Source: Acheta domesticus (Eukaryota; Arthropoda; Insecta; Orthoptera; Gryllidae). From it: a DNA stretch of 64,000 nucleotides. Within the stretch, counting starts at the first letter, position 1, and every line of letters begins with the position of its first letter. Under the pieces are notes generated by a model. It ran no database searches. It worked only from the letters and a program-made list of their open reading frames with translations, and had not been told where the DNA came from. Below are positions 11,609 through 22,143 of this stretch, piece after piece. The stretch lies in assembly GCA_031308135.1 (NCBI GenBank), contig JAHLJT010009436.1:219061286-219125285 (forward strand), given 5' to 3'. Position numbers and translations under genes: made by a program.

Positions 11609-11677
<69 letters not shown>
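11609..11677. repeat. (TAA)n microsatellite
   Basis: Over 20 perfect TAA units with no attached R4 sequence: an unoccupied site of the type the R4/Dong copies use. It explains the poly-isoleucine minus frame at 11603-11953. Confidence 0.95.
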
Positions 11678-11679
<2 letters not shown>

Positions 11680-12007
11680 AAGCGTGTGTTTTTTGGGCCC
11701 TCAGCGTTTCGTATCGTGACTTTTTTCCTTCCTCAATCCGAGGCGGGCCTGGCGCGCAAGCGGTCCCTAGTGCCCGCAGCCGACGTCTGTTGTTCCAGCA
11801 AACATCATTACCCGCGCCGCGCAGTGCAGCGCGGCGCTTACATAACGGGAAAGTAATGTTTCCGTCCACGCGACGCACGACGTGCCGCGGCCACGCGACG
11901 GCTCCGAGCCAACAAAGCCACGGCGCCGCCCGCATTCGTGCTCTGAGCATCACTACTGCCGTCGCTACTCAGTAACTTTGTCACATCTCTAGTTTCAATT
12001 CGGCTTA
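11678..12007. other. GC/CpG-rich segment
   Basis: CpG-rich with 'gcgccgcgcagtgcagcgcg' near 11812. Open frames on both strands lack recognisable domains. It lies directly upstream of a SINE copy. Function unknown. Confidence 0.4.
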
Positions 12008-12500
12008 GTTGGCTCAGGGCGTCAATTGGTGTCACTCCAGTGCCTCTGATCGGGTTGTCCTACGGTTAGAGTCTGACGGTAGCAGGGTTTTCGACACTAG
12101 CTAGATAGCTATATAGGTCTATTGCATCCTTCGTCTGGAGGAGAATTCTAGTAGCCGGTTCCAATCAACATCAGGCCCATGTCGGAGCACTACCCTGACA
12201 AACGGGCCATGGACTGTGTGCAATCTTTCCTTCACCTTCCTTGTTCTTTCCTCGCCTCCTTCTCACATACACACTCATATACACTCCACTCCACACTTGT
12301 CGGGACCTTAGAGCTTGTCCCAGCTGGGGCGGCGTCCCGTTGGTAGGAGATACCTGGTTAGGGAAATACCCGCATGCCAACGTAGGTCGGCGCCGGATCT
12401 CGCCAGACAACGGAGGAGGTCACCGCCATTTTTCGCGTTAAAAACATGCCTTACACTTAGGGGAACAATGGCCTAAGCAGCTGACGCGCCCGAAATCACT
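12008..12500 (+). mobile_element. Composite tRNA-headed SINE (copy b, long)
   Basis: Starts with an A-box-like 'gttggctcagggcg', then 'cagtgcctctga' and a degenerate B box 'gcagggttttcgaca'. It is followed by 'tctggaggagaattc', 'ccctgacaaacggg', a C/T block, CA-containing 'cacatacacactcatataca', 'gagatacctgg', 'gtcggcgccggatctcgcc' and the tail 'acacttaggggaac...gacgcgcccg'. It is the most complete copy in the window. The head matches minus-strand copy e at 57190-57526 closely. Confidence 0.7.
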
Positions 12501-12522
12501 AACGAATCAATAAAAACAGCCA

Positions 12523-12826
12523 ACTGCTCTGATTGGTAGTTTTCTGTGGTTTTGCGATCAGAACTAGGCGAATTACGAAGGAACGCCCTAACAAACAGCT
12601 CACGGAACGCGCACAATCTTCCCTTCCTCTTCCTTGCCATTTGCTCACACATTTACATTGGTGCCGGTGGAGATACCTGGCTGACGAAAACCCCGATAGG
12701 CAAAATGTAGATCGGCGTCCGATCTCACCATCCAGCGTGTGAAGATCACCTTTACCTCCCTGGATGAAATTTCACTACACTTACGGGACTATTAATCTTA
12801 CTAGCTGATGCGCCCGGAAACACTTA
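12523..12826 (+). mobile_element. Composite SINE, headless copy c
   Basis: Begins in the 'gattggtagttttctgtggt' block and continues through 'gccctaacaaacagc', the C/T block, 'gagatacctggctgac', 'gatcggcgtccgatctcacc' and a tail ending 'gctgatgcgcccggaaac'. It lies directly behind copy b in the same orientation. It may be a tandem partial duplication or an independent 5'-truncated insertion. Confidence 0.65.
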
Positions 12827-12904
12827 TCAATCAAACCGTTTCAACAGTGTCTTTTACCTGCCCACAAAGGAAGAGTTACGTTTTTCCAATGAAGTTTTCC
12901 TAAT

Positions 12905-13050
12905 TAGGGAAGGCATGGCATAGTGGTCAGAAAGCTCTTTTTCACCTCCAGGTAGCGGGGTGAACCATGCCTCCATCATCATTGAAACCATATCCTCCCA
13001 TCCATCAAAATTTTTCACATCAGGTTTGGACACAAAACGGACTGGGAATC
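12905..13050 (+). mobile_element. Possible tRNA-headed SINE of a different family
   Basis: 'ggcatggcatagtggtcaga' fits an A box (TGGCNNAGTGG) well, but the B box is only weakly represented by 'ggggtgaaccatgcc'. No tail or target duplication was found, so the call is tentative. Confidence 0.3.
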
Positions 13051-15960
13051 ACAATATCGTAATAAGTAAGTACACAAACACGGAAGGCCCAATGGAATTT
13101 TGAAAGAAGAATCACTTTTTACCTGACTACTACTCTTCACGTATTTTCGTAATTAATGCCTAATCAATCCATAATTTTGGCCTAGCAACCACGTATTACA
13201 TCACATCATCCACCGAAGTATCACATCCAAAGCATGTTTTATTTATTAGACAAGTTATTTCTCTACGTCCTTCAGTATTGTTTCAGTTTTATTTTCATGT
13301 GTTTTCCATGTTTCGTGTTACTTCAGAAAGCTGTCCCCGGTATTATGCCAATAATGCCTATTTGGGGAAGAGAGAATAACGTAATATTTTAAATGATATT
13401 ATTTTACCTGATTCCGAAAATAAAGGATTCATGTTTTCAGTATACAGACTTTCTCCTTGCTCTTATAACATATAGACCAAACAGCAGTTAAAAGAATTTG
13501 AGGATTCAAGACCAATTTACTTCATTTTATAAAATTATTTTCCTCTAATAGGAAAATTAATGTTATAAACAACCCATTCACGCTAATGTATAAAACCATT
13601 CCAATGCATCGACTTACTATTAAAGCATGAGGGCACAGTCATAATGAAATATACCTTTGTGGTTGTTAAAAGAAACTAAACGACCATCTTGTTATTCTAA
13701 CGTTTTTATAAATCTTGTCATTTGGATTAGATATTATTCTAATCTCAGTTCTTCTGATGACCTACATTTAATCTATGGTTTTACCATAGATTAAACGTAC
13801 GATATCAGAATAACGCAGACCCACAAAGTGTGTATTAGGCGTTCTTCATTGATCTCATAGCGCGAAAATTAATGACAGTGAATTCAAGAACGAAGTTCAA
13901 TTAATCTACAGAAATAATGTCAAAAATAAATTGAAGAGCGACTCAGCTTCGAATAAGTTTGCAAAATTATAAAAAGTGTGTTTCAAGGAAGATTTAAAAG
14001 CCTGACGATTAGAATGAACATAAAAAATAATGGGCGTAAAGAGAAGTCTTTTATAAGCTTCTGATTGTAAACATATGTAATTGCCAGTTATTATTATATT
14101 AGGGTAAATACAAAGCAATTCGACATGAGATAGAGAGACATTGTGTTTTCCACTTTTGAGACAGTTTGCACAATATCCAGGACACATTACATCTCGTTTC
14201 ATGTTTTAAATCATATTTTACTGAAAACCAATTCATTTTCTGAAAATGAATGAGCTGTATATTGCATTCATGGTAGTGCTAACAAATGAAAACAAGTACT
14301 ACCAAGCGTAATTTTAACTCATAAAGAATGTCAATTCATTACATAAAATGAGGTTTGTCGAGAGTAAACTCCAAACGCTTCATGAAGTGCTTTCATGGAA
14401 GTTTTAAGAGAATATGAACGAAACCTCTCTTTCAAAACAGAAAAGAGACCTCCACAAAGTACCTTTCGATGAAAATTTACAGTTGGCATTGTCAATAAAA
14501 ATCAACATGAACTTTATATGTAGAGTATCTATCTCATACATACACATGACCTCCCTGTAATTTTCATTTCTATACCAAAGATTGAAATCACCACTCATTG
14601 TCATGCAATGGGTGCTTGCTTTTGGTTACGTAGCGTGTTTAGTAATTATTACGCTCTGAGCAAATATTATTTCCAGGAGATATTTGATATAATCATGAAC
14701 TCATAGTATGATTCAGGAGACAAATAAAATTACCATTCCTTTTCATCTGAATAAAGAATGAGATTAAATGATAAATCTCTTTTTATAACCATTGAATATC
14801 TTTTTGATCCATTATTTATTATATATTTTATAGAGCCATTAGCAATTATATGCATTCATAGAACTCTCATGAAATAATGTACTTTTTAATTTTCTGTAAT
14901 AAAAAAAACCTTATAAATTTTATTTGGTTTAGGTGATAAGACACCAATTTGTAAACTACCAAAAGTTTGGCTTTTATTATGCCTTAAAAAAGGCATTCTG
15001 TAAAACATAATATTCGGTTTAACAATCACCATCCTGCTTAGACTCTTTCGAATAATCCATATTATTAAATAATTGTCAATGCAACAACATTCCGGCGAGC
15101 CGCGGTGCCCGGTCTCATACTAATCCTGCAATGCATGTCGAGCATTGGCGACGACTCTATATTTATTACGTGATTTTATGACGATCTAAACTCAAAAAAT
15201 TGTCAATATAATTTAAGAAATAAGATTAAGAAGGATGGCTTACGTGAAAAAGGGAATTGTTGTTTATTTTGTCTTTATCATAATAAAACAATTTTTACTG
15301 ACATAGTAACACATAATAAAAAGATCCTTGCATTATATTGTCAAAACAAATTTGCTACATAAATTTTAATCAATCTTTTACAATAAAATATTTTCAAAAA
15401 CATTCTTAAATATGTGTTTGTATATACTAACAGTTTCCAATTAGATATGCTGTTGGTTCGGACTTATTTTTGGATGAAACATTCATCAAATTAACGGAGA
15501 CGTGCATGAATTGAAAAGGTAGTTTTGAGTTAAATATCAAAATTTCGTAAATTTTCAAAATTACGTAAATGAAGAATTAATGATTCCTTATTAAACTTGT
15601 GTTTTAAAATTAAATTCATACAATGACGCATACGGCTGATAAATGACACAGATAATATTTTTAATTTTTTTATAGATTAATTGTAGATTTCGCAGTGTAT
15701 TTACATTTTACGTGAAAGGATATTAATATTTATTATCAAGTGTTTTACACGGTAGAACGATTAAATGTGAAGAAAATAACACTGATAAGGTATTTTCCAA
15801 GAATCAATTTTTCAAAAATATTTTCATGGTTTTCAACCGCAGAACGGGATAGATTTAAAATTAGATGCAGTACCCTACGCAGAATATATTTTATTTCATC
15901 ATACTAAATGAGGAAGCCGTATCCATGTGACTGAAGGCCTTGATGTTCGTCAAGACGTCT
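13051..15960. other. AT-rich intergenic DNA
   Basis: No coding motif or repeat boundary except a short perfect hairpin at 13767-13795. The minus frame 13906-14202 (98 aa) has paired Cys near its start but matches no domain I recognise. Confidence 0.5.
13767..13795. repeat. Perfect 13-bp hairpin
   Basis: The arm 'tttaatctatggt' and its exact reverse complement are separated by 3 nt. No T-run terminator context or flanking gene is seen. Confidence 0.6.
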
Positions 15961-15965
15961 CTTCT

Positions 15966-16015
15966 TTTCCGCCATCCCCATCCCCTTCCCTTCCCTTCCC
16001 CTCCCCTCTTCCCCT
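15966..16015. repeat. Polypyrimidine tract (CCCTT)-like
   Basis: About 50 nt almost purely C and T on plus, with tandem 'cccttccctt' units. Confidence 0.8.
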
Positions 16016-16205
16016 GGCAGAAGGGCGTGGAGGAGGTCGCGTGACGAATGGTTCCGGCTAGTTCCCGCTCGCGCCGCCGGGGGCGTGATTCGCTTTAGGA
16101 CGCGCAGGTTCGCCACCGGGCAGCCCACTGACCGAACACAGTTGCACAGCGTCCGCAAAAAGTAGAGAAAACTCGGGAAGGAAGTTCCACTTAAATACCT
16201 TAAGT

Positions 16206-16596
16206 CTGTGATCGCCAAACTTGTGAAGTTTGTGAGCAACCATACTGTTTTTAATCCTACTGTAAGCTACCAAGAAACCAAGACAGAAAAATATCAAATC
16301 TTAACATTTGTTTATTGTCCAAAAACGTACTACATTTCTATTAAAAATGAAACAAATTTAATAAAACTGAGTACAATAAAAATATATCGAAATGAAATTG
16401 CACGTTACAAAAAAACCGATGTAGAGTTAGTAACAAATTATAAATTTAAGAACAGATTTTTCGTCAATCTTGTTAACCAATCTTGGCCACCCTTGGGACA
16501 GCGTTCTACCGAAAATTGACCAGCGAGCTTCTAGTAGCTAGCGACCGACGGTTTGGCGATCACTGCCTCTCACGATCGACGGTTTGGTGATCATTG
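16206..16596. mobile_element. Short non-autonomous hAT-type element with 8-bp target duplication
   Basis: The 8-mer 'ccttaagt' flanks it exactly at 16198-16205 and 16597-16604, the duplication size of the hAT superfamily. The ends are imperfect inverted repeats: 'ctgtgatcgccaaac' at the left and the reverse complement of 'gtttggtgatcattg' at the right. The right end carries the terminal motif twice, with 'cggtttggcgatcactg' near 16549-16565 before the true end. The internal 103-aa frame is AT-rich and not transposase-like. Confidence 0.7.
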
Positions 16597-16604
16597 CCTT
16601 AAGT

Positions 16605-17076
16605 GACAATAGTTCCAACATAGCAACTAAGCATTGTTTTGTGCCATCCGTAATAAAGAGGAACTTTTATCGTTAAGAAAGTTCATTCAGTGAAATGACA
16701 ACATCATCACCAACTCGAGTAACTACATTCTCTTGAGGATATTTGGCGTTTAATATTCTACCTACATATTGAATTACAAATACTAATGATACAATTTATT
16801 TAGCATTTAACATTCTAAATTTCATAATCTGAATCAATGTTCATAAAACTGTAGCAAATTGAACAGAAAATCAGTATTTATGTACCGACTTCCGTTATGA
16901 GTTATGTTTGAGTTAGTCATTCCAGTTCATAATAAAGCTTATTACTCCCTCGCTATGAATAAAAACGTGATTATTTTTTAGCCTTCATGGAAACATCCAT
17001 TCTCAGATGCAAACCTTCCTAGCATGTTGTGCAGCTAAGTAGGTTGATAATATCCCCTTGCTACAATAAAACATTC
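16605..17076. other. AT-rich intergenic DNA
   Basis: Nothing recognised between the two hAT-type elements. Confidence 0.5.
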
Positions 17077-17654
17077 GTGGATAGCAGTGGCGGCCGGTAC
17101 GTTGCAAATTAAGGGGGGGCGGCATGTGTTTCCGAACTATCACATTTTACCTCTTCAAAATATTCCTTGAATGAGGAAATCTACAGCATACAACAGATTT
17201 GCACGCATCGAAATTTTAATCCTTGCCTAAGATAACTTTTACGTTGATAATGGAAGTTACAAGTGTACGAAGCAAAAGTACGAGACTTAAAAAAAATATT
17301 TCATGCAAAGAAAACAATAATTTACGAAATCAGATGAAAAGGTCGTTATTCTTGGCCCAGTTAATAGGCGCGGACTCTGCCATCAAAAGTCTTAATGCAG
17401 CCCCCTGCCCCCACCCGGTTCCCAGTACCCACACTCTTCCTCAAGCTTCCATTAGGACGCAGCTTGCCTGGTGGGTTTTCCCCGACTAGCGGGTTTTCCT
17501 CCAGGGTCGAGCGACAGGTGAAATGGTGTGTTTCTGTATCAACAGATTACAGTCGCTCGGGGTGAATACCGGGCTGCCGCGTAGCGCGCAGACAAGTGGA
17601 GCACTTGAAGGAAGAGCGGGCCTAATGGCCCGAGCCTCACCACATCAATAAAGG

Positions 17655-17692
17655 TATTATTATTATTATTATTATTATTATTCCATTACATC
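17655..17692. repeat. (ATT)n at 3' end of R4 copy 2
   Basis: A perfect ATT run between the hAT interior and the LINE 3' UTR. It is the counterpart of the ATT run at 21861. Confidence 0.9.
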
Positions 17693-17785
17693 ACGACTAA
17701 AGATCTTATGAGTCGGCTGAATATAAAATCTACTCCAGGTTGCAAACAGATACCTAAGGAGCAGATCCGGTGACTATCAGTGCCT

Positions 17786-18770
17786 CTACAATACTTTACG
17801 CAAAATGTGGGCTGTTCCAAATAAACCAATTTCTTGCACTTCCCAGTCTTTTGAATTACCAGGGAGTATAGCCAAGTTCTTACTCAAATTTTGAGGAACA
17901 AATCCCAGAGCTCCGATAACTATAGGGACGACCTGTGCTTTTACGCCCCACATTCGGCTGATCTCGATTTCCAAACTCTTGTATTTAAGACGTTTCTATG
18001 CCTCCTTGGTAACGACGTTTTGATCGCAAGGTACAGCAACATCGATAAGTAAACACGATTTTTTCGCCAAATCCCGGATAATTATATCGGGTTTGTTTGC
18101 CGCTATCGTGCAATCAGTTTGAATTTGTTGGTCGTACAATATCGTACACAATCCAACAGACGTCACCGGTTTTGGTGAGTGTTCGTACCACTTGGCGCAT
18201 GTGTTTGGAACGTCGAGGGCGCTACAGATCTGCCAGTGGAGGTAGCTACACACCCTGTCATGTCTTTTCAGGTATTCGGTCTTTGCTAGGATTGGACAAG
18301 CTGAGACAATATGATCAATGGTTTCTACTTGCTCCAGGCAAATGCGGCATTTATCATCTTGGGAAATTTTGAGAACCGCTTTATCATAATGTCGTGTTCT
18401 GAAGGCCTGATCTTGGGCAGCTATTGTAAGTGCTTCCGATTCTGGCTTCATTCTTCCCCTTTTAAGCCACATAAATGATTGATCTTTATTGATCTGCACC
18501 TTGTCCATTCTTTTTAGGTATTGTCCGTGGAGTGGTTTGTCTCTCCACGATTTCTTTAACATTTTTTGTGTTTCACACTTCATGTTTAGCAGCATCAGAA
18601 GTTCAGTGTCTGTGTTACTCGACGTGTCTTGCCTAGTTTTCTTCGCAATGCTTCTTGCTACACTAACAATGCCTCTGTTTCCCATTCTTCGGTCAGATTT
18701 CATGACCTGACTCATTAGAGGGCCATCTTGATGGCTGACTACATACTTCCCCTACCCGACTATTGCGTTC
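17786..18770 (-). pseudogene. C-terminal part of R4 copy 2 ORF: CCHC finger and endonuclease
   Basis: Continues the 872-codon frame after a cluster of stops at 18740-18772 (TGA, TAG and a further TAG where copy 1 has sense codons). The 239-codon frame 17996-18715 contains 'CRICLEQVETIDHIVSAC' (C-x2-C-x8-H-x4-C). It also has 'KPDIIIRD' and 'CLLIDVAVPCDQN', resembling the PD-(D/E)XK core of R2/R4-type endonucleases. A second nonsense change follows at about 17995, where copy 1 has GAG. The last part (17786-17974) stays open to 'GTAHILRKVL'. In an active element this domain nicks the target and primes reverse transcription; here it is disconnected. Confidence 0.8.
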
Positions 18771-18772
18771 TA

Positions 18773-21391
18773 TCAGGAGGCCTCAATTTGTCTGAGGCCT
18801 CTTCCTCCTTCCTTACGTGACACATAAAGGCTATGTATATCTGCTCGAGGGTGGGAAACATGATGCATTGTTAGCAGTTTTCTGGTTTTTCGATCCATGG
18901 TGCGAATTTCTTGCTCAGTCCAGTCCACTAGTCCAAAACTGTATTCGGCTACAGGTACCGCCAAACTACCTATTGCAGATATTTTATTCCTGGAATTGAG
19001 AGCGGACTGCAGGACAAGTCTCACTCTCCTATAATACTCCCTACGAATTCTCTCTTTCATTCTGTCATTCGAGATGGTTTCACATTCTTCAATGCCCAGA
19101 TATTTGTAAGTTTTACCTGGCTCAAGATCTTGAGTCACAGTGTGCGTATCAATTTCAATGTTCTCAGACGTTGTGAGTTTCCCTCTTTTTAAATTGATTT
19201 TTGCACACTTGTCAAGACCAAACTTCATGCAGATGTCATTGCTAAAGTTATTCACGACTGACAGCATTTGGGAGAGAATCGCTTCATTCTTAGCAAACAC
19301 TTTCAGATCATCCATGTAAAACAAATGGGATACTGGCCTTTCATCACCATGGAGCCTAAAACCAAAGTCAGCTTGCGACAACTGTCTCGATAGTGGGATC
19401 AAACTAATGCAAAACAGCAGAGGGGATAGTGAATCTCCTTGAAAAATACCCCTGTTAATCTGAATACTTCTGGTTTCTTCAGCTTCCTTTCCACTGTGTA
19501 TTAGTAACCTGGTACTCCACGACTTCATACTAGCCTTGAAAAATTCAATAAGTCTAGGATGAAATCGATAGATCTCCAGTGTCTTCAAAATCCAATCGTG
19601 TGGTACACTATCAAAGGCCTTTTGGTAGTCAATCCAAGCCATGCTCAAATTACGTTTGCGTTTCTTTACATCATTCAAGATGACTTTATTCAGTAGCAAG
19701 ATTTCCTTACAGCCATAAGAGCCTTTACGACACCCTTTCTGTTCAGCTAGCGTTAGATGATTCTTATCTAGATGTCTGTACATTTTGTCAGCTATGGCTG
19801 AAGTTATAACTTTGTACAGTACTGGCAGACAAGTAATTGGCGTGTAGTTCTTCGCCAAAGAGCTGTCTCCCGCTTTGGGTAGCAAATACGTGATGCTGCG
19901 AGTGAGCCATTCCGGGATTTCCTTTGGGTTTTCAAAAATTTTATTAACAGCCTTTGCTAGATGAGAATGTATTGCTGTTAATTTCTTAATCCAATAAATC
20001 TGGATCTTATCATTTCCGGAGGACTTCCAGTTTCCCATGTTCCCAATTGCTTGGAAGAGGTTCTCTTTCGAGAATTGGTGAACATCATCTACTGTTTCTA
20101 CAAGTTCATCGGCAGCATCAACTTCAGATTGAAGCCAAGATGCGTCTTTGTTGTAGGATCTGCTCTCCTCCCAGATTCCTGCCCAAAACGCTTCGACGTC
20201 ATCTTTTGAAGGAGTAACAGCTTTGCCATTCGGTTTTTGAGTCAGATTGCGATAGAATCTCTTCGCGTCTGTTTCAAACAACCGGTTCTGTACACGGAAA
20301 TCTATTCTACGTTTGTAACGTCTAATTCGTTGAGCCCATGCTTGAATTTTCTCTTTTAGCTTCTCAACTACCATTAGCCTGCTGGTGTCATTTTCAATAT
20401 GGTATTTTTGTTCAACATTGAATATTTTTCGTTGAACTTTAGAGGTGTGTGTTGATTTAGAAGATGCCTCAGCTAAGAGTGATATTTCGCGCCGGGTGTC
20501 GGCTATCCGTTTCAAAATCCTGTTCATCCACGGGGGTACAGAGCTGTTTACTCTGTTTTGTTGTCGGCCATCGGTGTTCTTGGCTGGCCCCAAAATTATC
20601 TGAGATACTAGATATCCAGTTGCATATATGATGTGATTGATTTCAGTAATATCTAGATCTCTGCCTGGGGTCTCCACCACCTCATTTAAGACAGAATTCA
20701 CTGTTTCTATCACTCTTTTAGCTTTGGCAGTTTCGTATATTCTCCTCAACGGTTCTCGAGATTCAAGCGGAAGTTGACTAACTCTTTCTATCTCGCGCCG
20801 AAGGAGATTTCGCATTAAGTCCTTATCGTGTAATTCATTGTCAGATGAATTTTCACCACTGACGTGTGTTTCACTGGAAAGAGATGAACCTTCCACAGGA
20901 TCATCATTTTCAAGTTCTACATGTTCGTCATGTGGATTGTTCGAGCGAAGTACATACTCCGCATTTCTCTCAATGTCAGCAAGTTGTTCTGCTGTGAATT
21001 TTCCACTGCTGAGTATGTATCGTCGTTGACTGGCAAGCTTCTTTGAGTCTAGGTTAAGTCTCATATCTGGGTTCCGCTCTCTCCATACCTTGAAAACTTC
21101 TATTTCAGAGCCCCCATTTTTCGCTTTTGCATAGTAAAAGCACCACATCACCTCCTTTAATTCATCCCGGGTCCATCTCTGACGATGGCTTCGAGCTACT
21201 GCCGGCTCTGGGTCCCTGGGACTAGCATCCGTGGGATGGCCAGACGTCGACAAGGTGACATTAGCTCGGTTTCTGAGCAGGTATGGGACATTGGTAGAAC
21301 AAGGCATGTTAAGATTCATTACATTTCTTGTTCTATCCATTTTGCTCATTGGTTTGAATTGAAGATTCGCAGAACGCAAGTTCGAGTTCAC
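18773..21391 (-). CDS. R4/Dong LINE ORF: Myb-like domain plus reverse transcriptase (872 codons)
   Basis: The longest frame in the window. Residues about 70-130 begin 'RQRWTRDELKEVMWCFYYAK', a Myb/SANT-like DNA-binding motif known in R4-type elements. An acidic Ser-rich linker follows (about 155-195). The RT has 'KAGDSSLAKNYTPITCLP' (about 505-525), 'AWIDYQKAFDSVPHD' (motif A, about 584-598), 'GIFQGDSLSPLLF' (B, about 647-659), 'FYMDDLKVF' (C, about 690-698, both catalytic Asp present) and 'YKYLGIEE' (about 760). The frame ends at '...GLRQIEAS', where the family ORF should continue into the endonuclease, so the product would be truncated. I chose the first Met of the frame; a slightly different start is possible. 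It would act in target-primed reverse transcription. Confidence 0.8.
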   Translation of the reverse strand: MNSNLRSANLQFKPMSKMDRTRNVMNLNMPCSTNVPYLLRNRANVTLSTSGHPTDASPRDPEPAVARSHRQRWTRDELKEVMWCFYYAKAKNGGSEIEVFKVWRERNPDMRLNLDSKKLASQRRYILSSGKFTAEQLADIERNAEYVLRSNNPHDEHVELENDDPVEGSSLSSETHVSGENSSDNELHDKDLMRNLLRREIERVSQLPLESREPLRRIYETAKAKRVIETVNSVLNEVVETPGRDLDITEINHIIYATGYLVSQIILGPAKNTDGRQQNRVNSSVPPWMNRILKRIADTRREISLLAEASSKSTHTSKVQRKIFNVEQKYHIENDTSRLMVVEKLKEKIQAWAQRIRRYKRRIDFRVQNRLFETDAKRFYRNLTQKPNGKAVTPSKDDVEAFWAGIWEESRSYNKDASWLQSEVDAADELVETVDDVHQFSKENLFQAIGNMGNWKSSGNDKIQIYWIKKLTAIHSHLAKAVNKIFENPKEIPEWLTRSITYLLPKAGDSSLAKNYTPITCLPVLYKVITSAIADKMYRHLDKNHLTLAEQKGCRKGSYGCKEILLLNKVILNDVKKRKRNLSMAWIDYQKAFDSVPHDWILKTLEIYRFHPRLIEFFKASMKSWSTRLLIHSGKEAEETRSIQINRGIFQGDSLSPLLFCISLIPLSRQLSQADFGFRLHGDERPVSHLFYMDDLKVFAKNEAILSQMLSVVNNFSNDICMKFGLDKCAKINLKRGKLTTSENIEIDTHTVTQDLEPGKTYKYLGIEECETISNDRMKERIRREYYRRVRLVLQSALNSRNKISAIGSLAVPVAEYSFGLVDWTEQEIRTMDRKTRKLLTMHHVSHPRADIHSLYVSRKEGGRGLRQIEAS

Positions 21392-21857
21392 AGATCACAC
21401 TTAACCCTCGGGTTGTTTCCTGCCATCCGTTACTGCGACCCACAGTGGCCTCGGGGCATCCCCCCGCAGGGCCCAGCAAGGGGTCCCTCCGATCGCCAGT
21501 CGGCATTACTAAACCCTACGGGATTTTCACTGACTGCTGAAGGCAGCCTCCTTCGCTGGCCAATGCAAGGTTCGGGCCACCACTCTAATCAGTGGTCTGG
21601 TGTGCCAACCCAGTTTCTCTCCTGTACCCTCTATGGGCCGACAACAGGAAGTCCAAAGGTTCATGACCATTCCCTCTCTACTTACTTCCCACTCTCCTCA
21701 AAATGGAGTACTTCTTCGTCTGACCCCTCACCTTCAACCCATTCACCAAGGGAGGCCCTACCGGTAGCTAGGCTACCACTGACATAGCTTTAAGGCTCAT
21801 GGGGGTACTCAAGCTCCACCACCAACTCCAAGGTCGTGTACTCCCTAGGTGGAGTTG

Positions 21858-21858
<1 letters not shown>
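21392..21858 (-). other. R4 copy 2 5' leader
   Basis: About 467 nt between the ATT tract and the ORF, moderately GC-rich. It presumably holds the 5' UTR and internal promoter, as in other LINEs (inference). The plus-strand 200-aa frame over it (21185-21787) is a shadow. Confidence 0.6.

Positions 21859-21860
<2 letters not shown>

Positions 21861-21901
<41 letters not shown>
21861..21901. repeat. (TTA)n at 5' end of R4 copy 2
   Basis: A perfect TTA run joining the LINE 5' end to the right half of the hAT-type element. Confidence 0.9.
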
Positions 21902-21904
<3 letters not shown>

Positions 21905-22143
21905 TCGCTAAGGATGGACTCGCGGTAGTCCACGATACGATCCGTTCTAAAAGAAAATTATCTTTTGCTTAAGCGGATACATAAAACTAGATTCGACCTC
22001 AAAAATTCCGCTGGTGGTATGCACAAATTAAACGAGTCGGTTTATTGAAAGTTTAGCACTTCCTGCAACTTTTCCCGAGGTTGGCTTTTCTGGGAAGGGG
22101 GCCGCCCCAGAGCCCTTAAGGACCAGCCGCCACTGGTGGATAG

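Larger units (their letters stand above)
17693..21858 (-). mobile_element. R4/Dong-clade LINE, copy 2, near full length
   Basis: About 4.17 kb on minus: about 470 nt of 5' leader, an ORF region of about 1,200 codons (21391 to 17786) and a 3' UTR of about 90 nt. ATT microsatellite flanks both ends, as in copies 1 and 3. The length and the order Myb-like, RT, CCHC, restriction-like endonuclease fit the R4 clade. It is nested in a hAT-type element, so it inserted later. Confidence 0.85.
17085..22135. mobile_element. hAT-type element carrying a nested R4/Dong LINE
   Basis: Both ends carry 'cagtggcggcyggt' in inverted orientation (17085-17098; reverse complement ending at 22135), followed on each side by a G-rich stretch. 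An exact 8-bp target duplication 'gtggatag' lies at 17077-17084 and 22136-22143. Removing the R4 insertion leaves about 0.85 kb, too short for a transposase, so this is non-autonomous. The internal part holds 'gagcgggcctaatggcccga' (near 17610) and an (ATT)n tract where the LINE inserted. Confidence 0.8.

Noticed and set aside
11603..11953. 116-aa minus frame with poly-isoleucine
   Set aside because: The isoleucine run is the (TAA)n microsatellite and the rest is unrecognisable GC-rich DNA.
21185..21787. 200-aa plus frame
   Set aside because: Lies antisense to the R4 copy 2 leader and ORF start; shadow frame.
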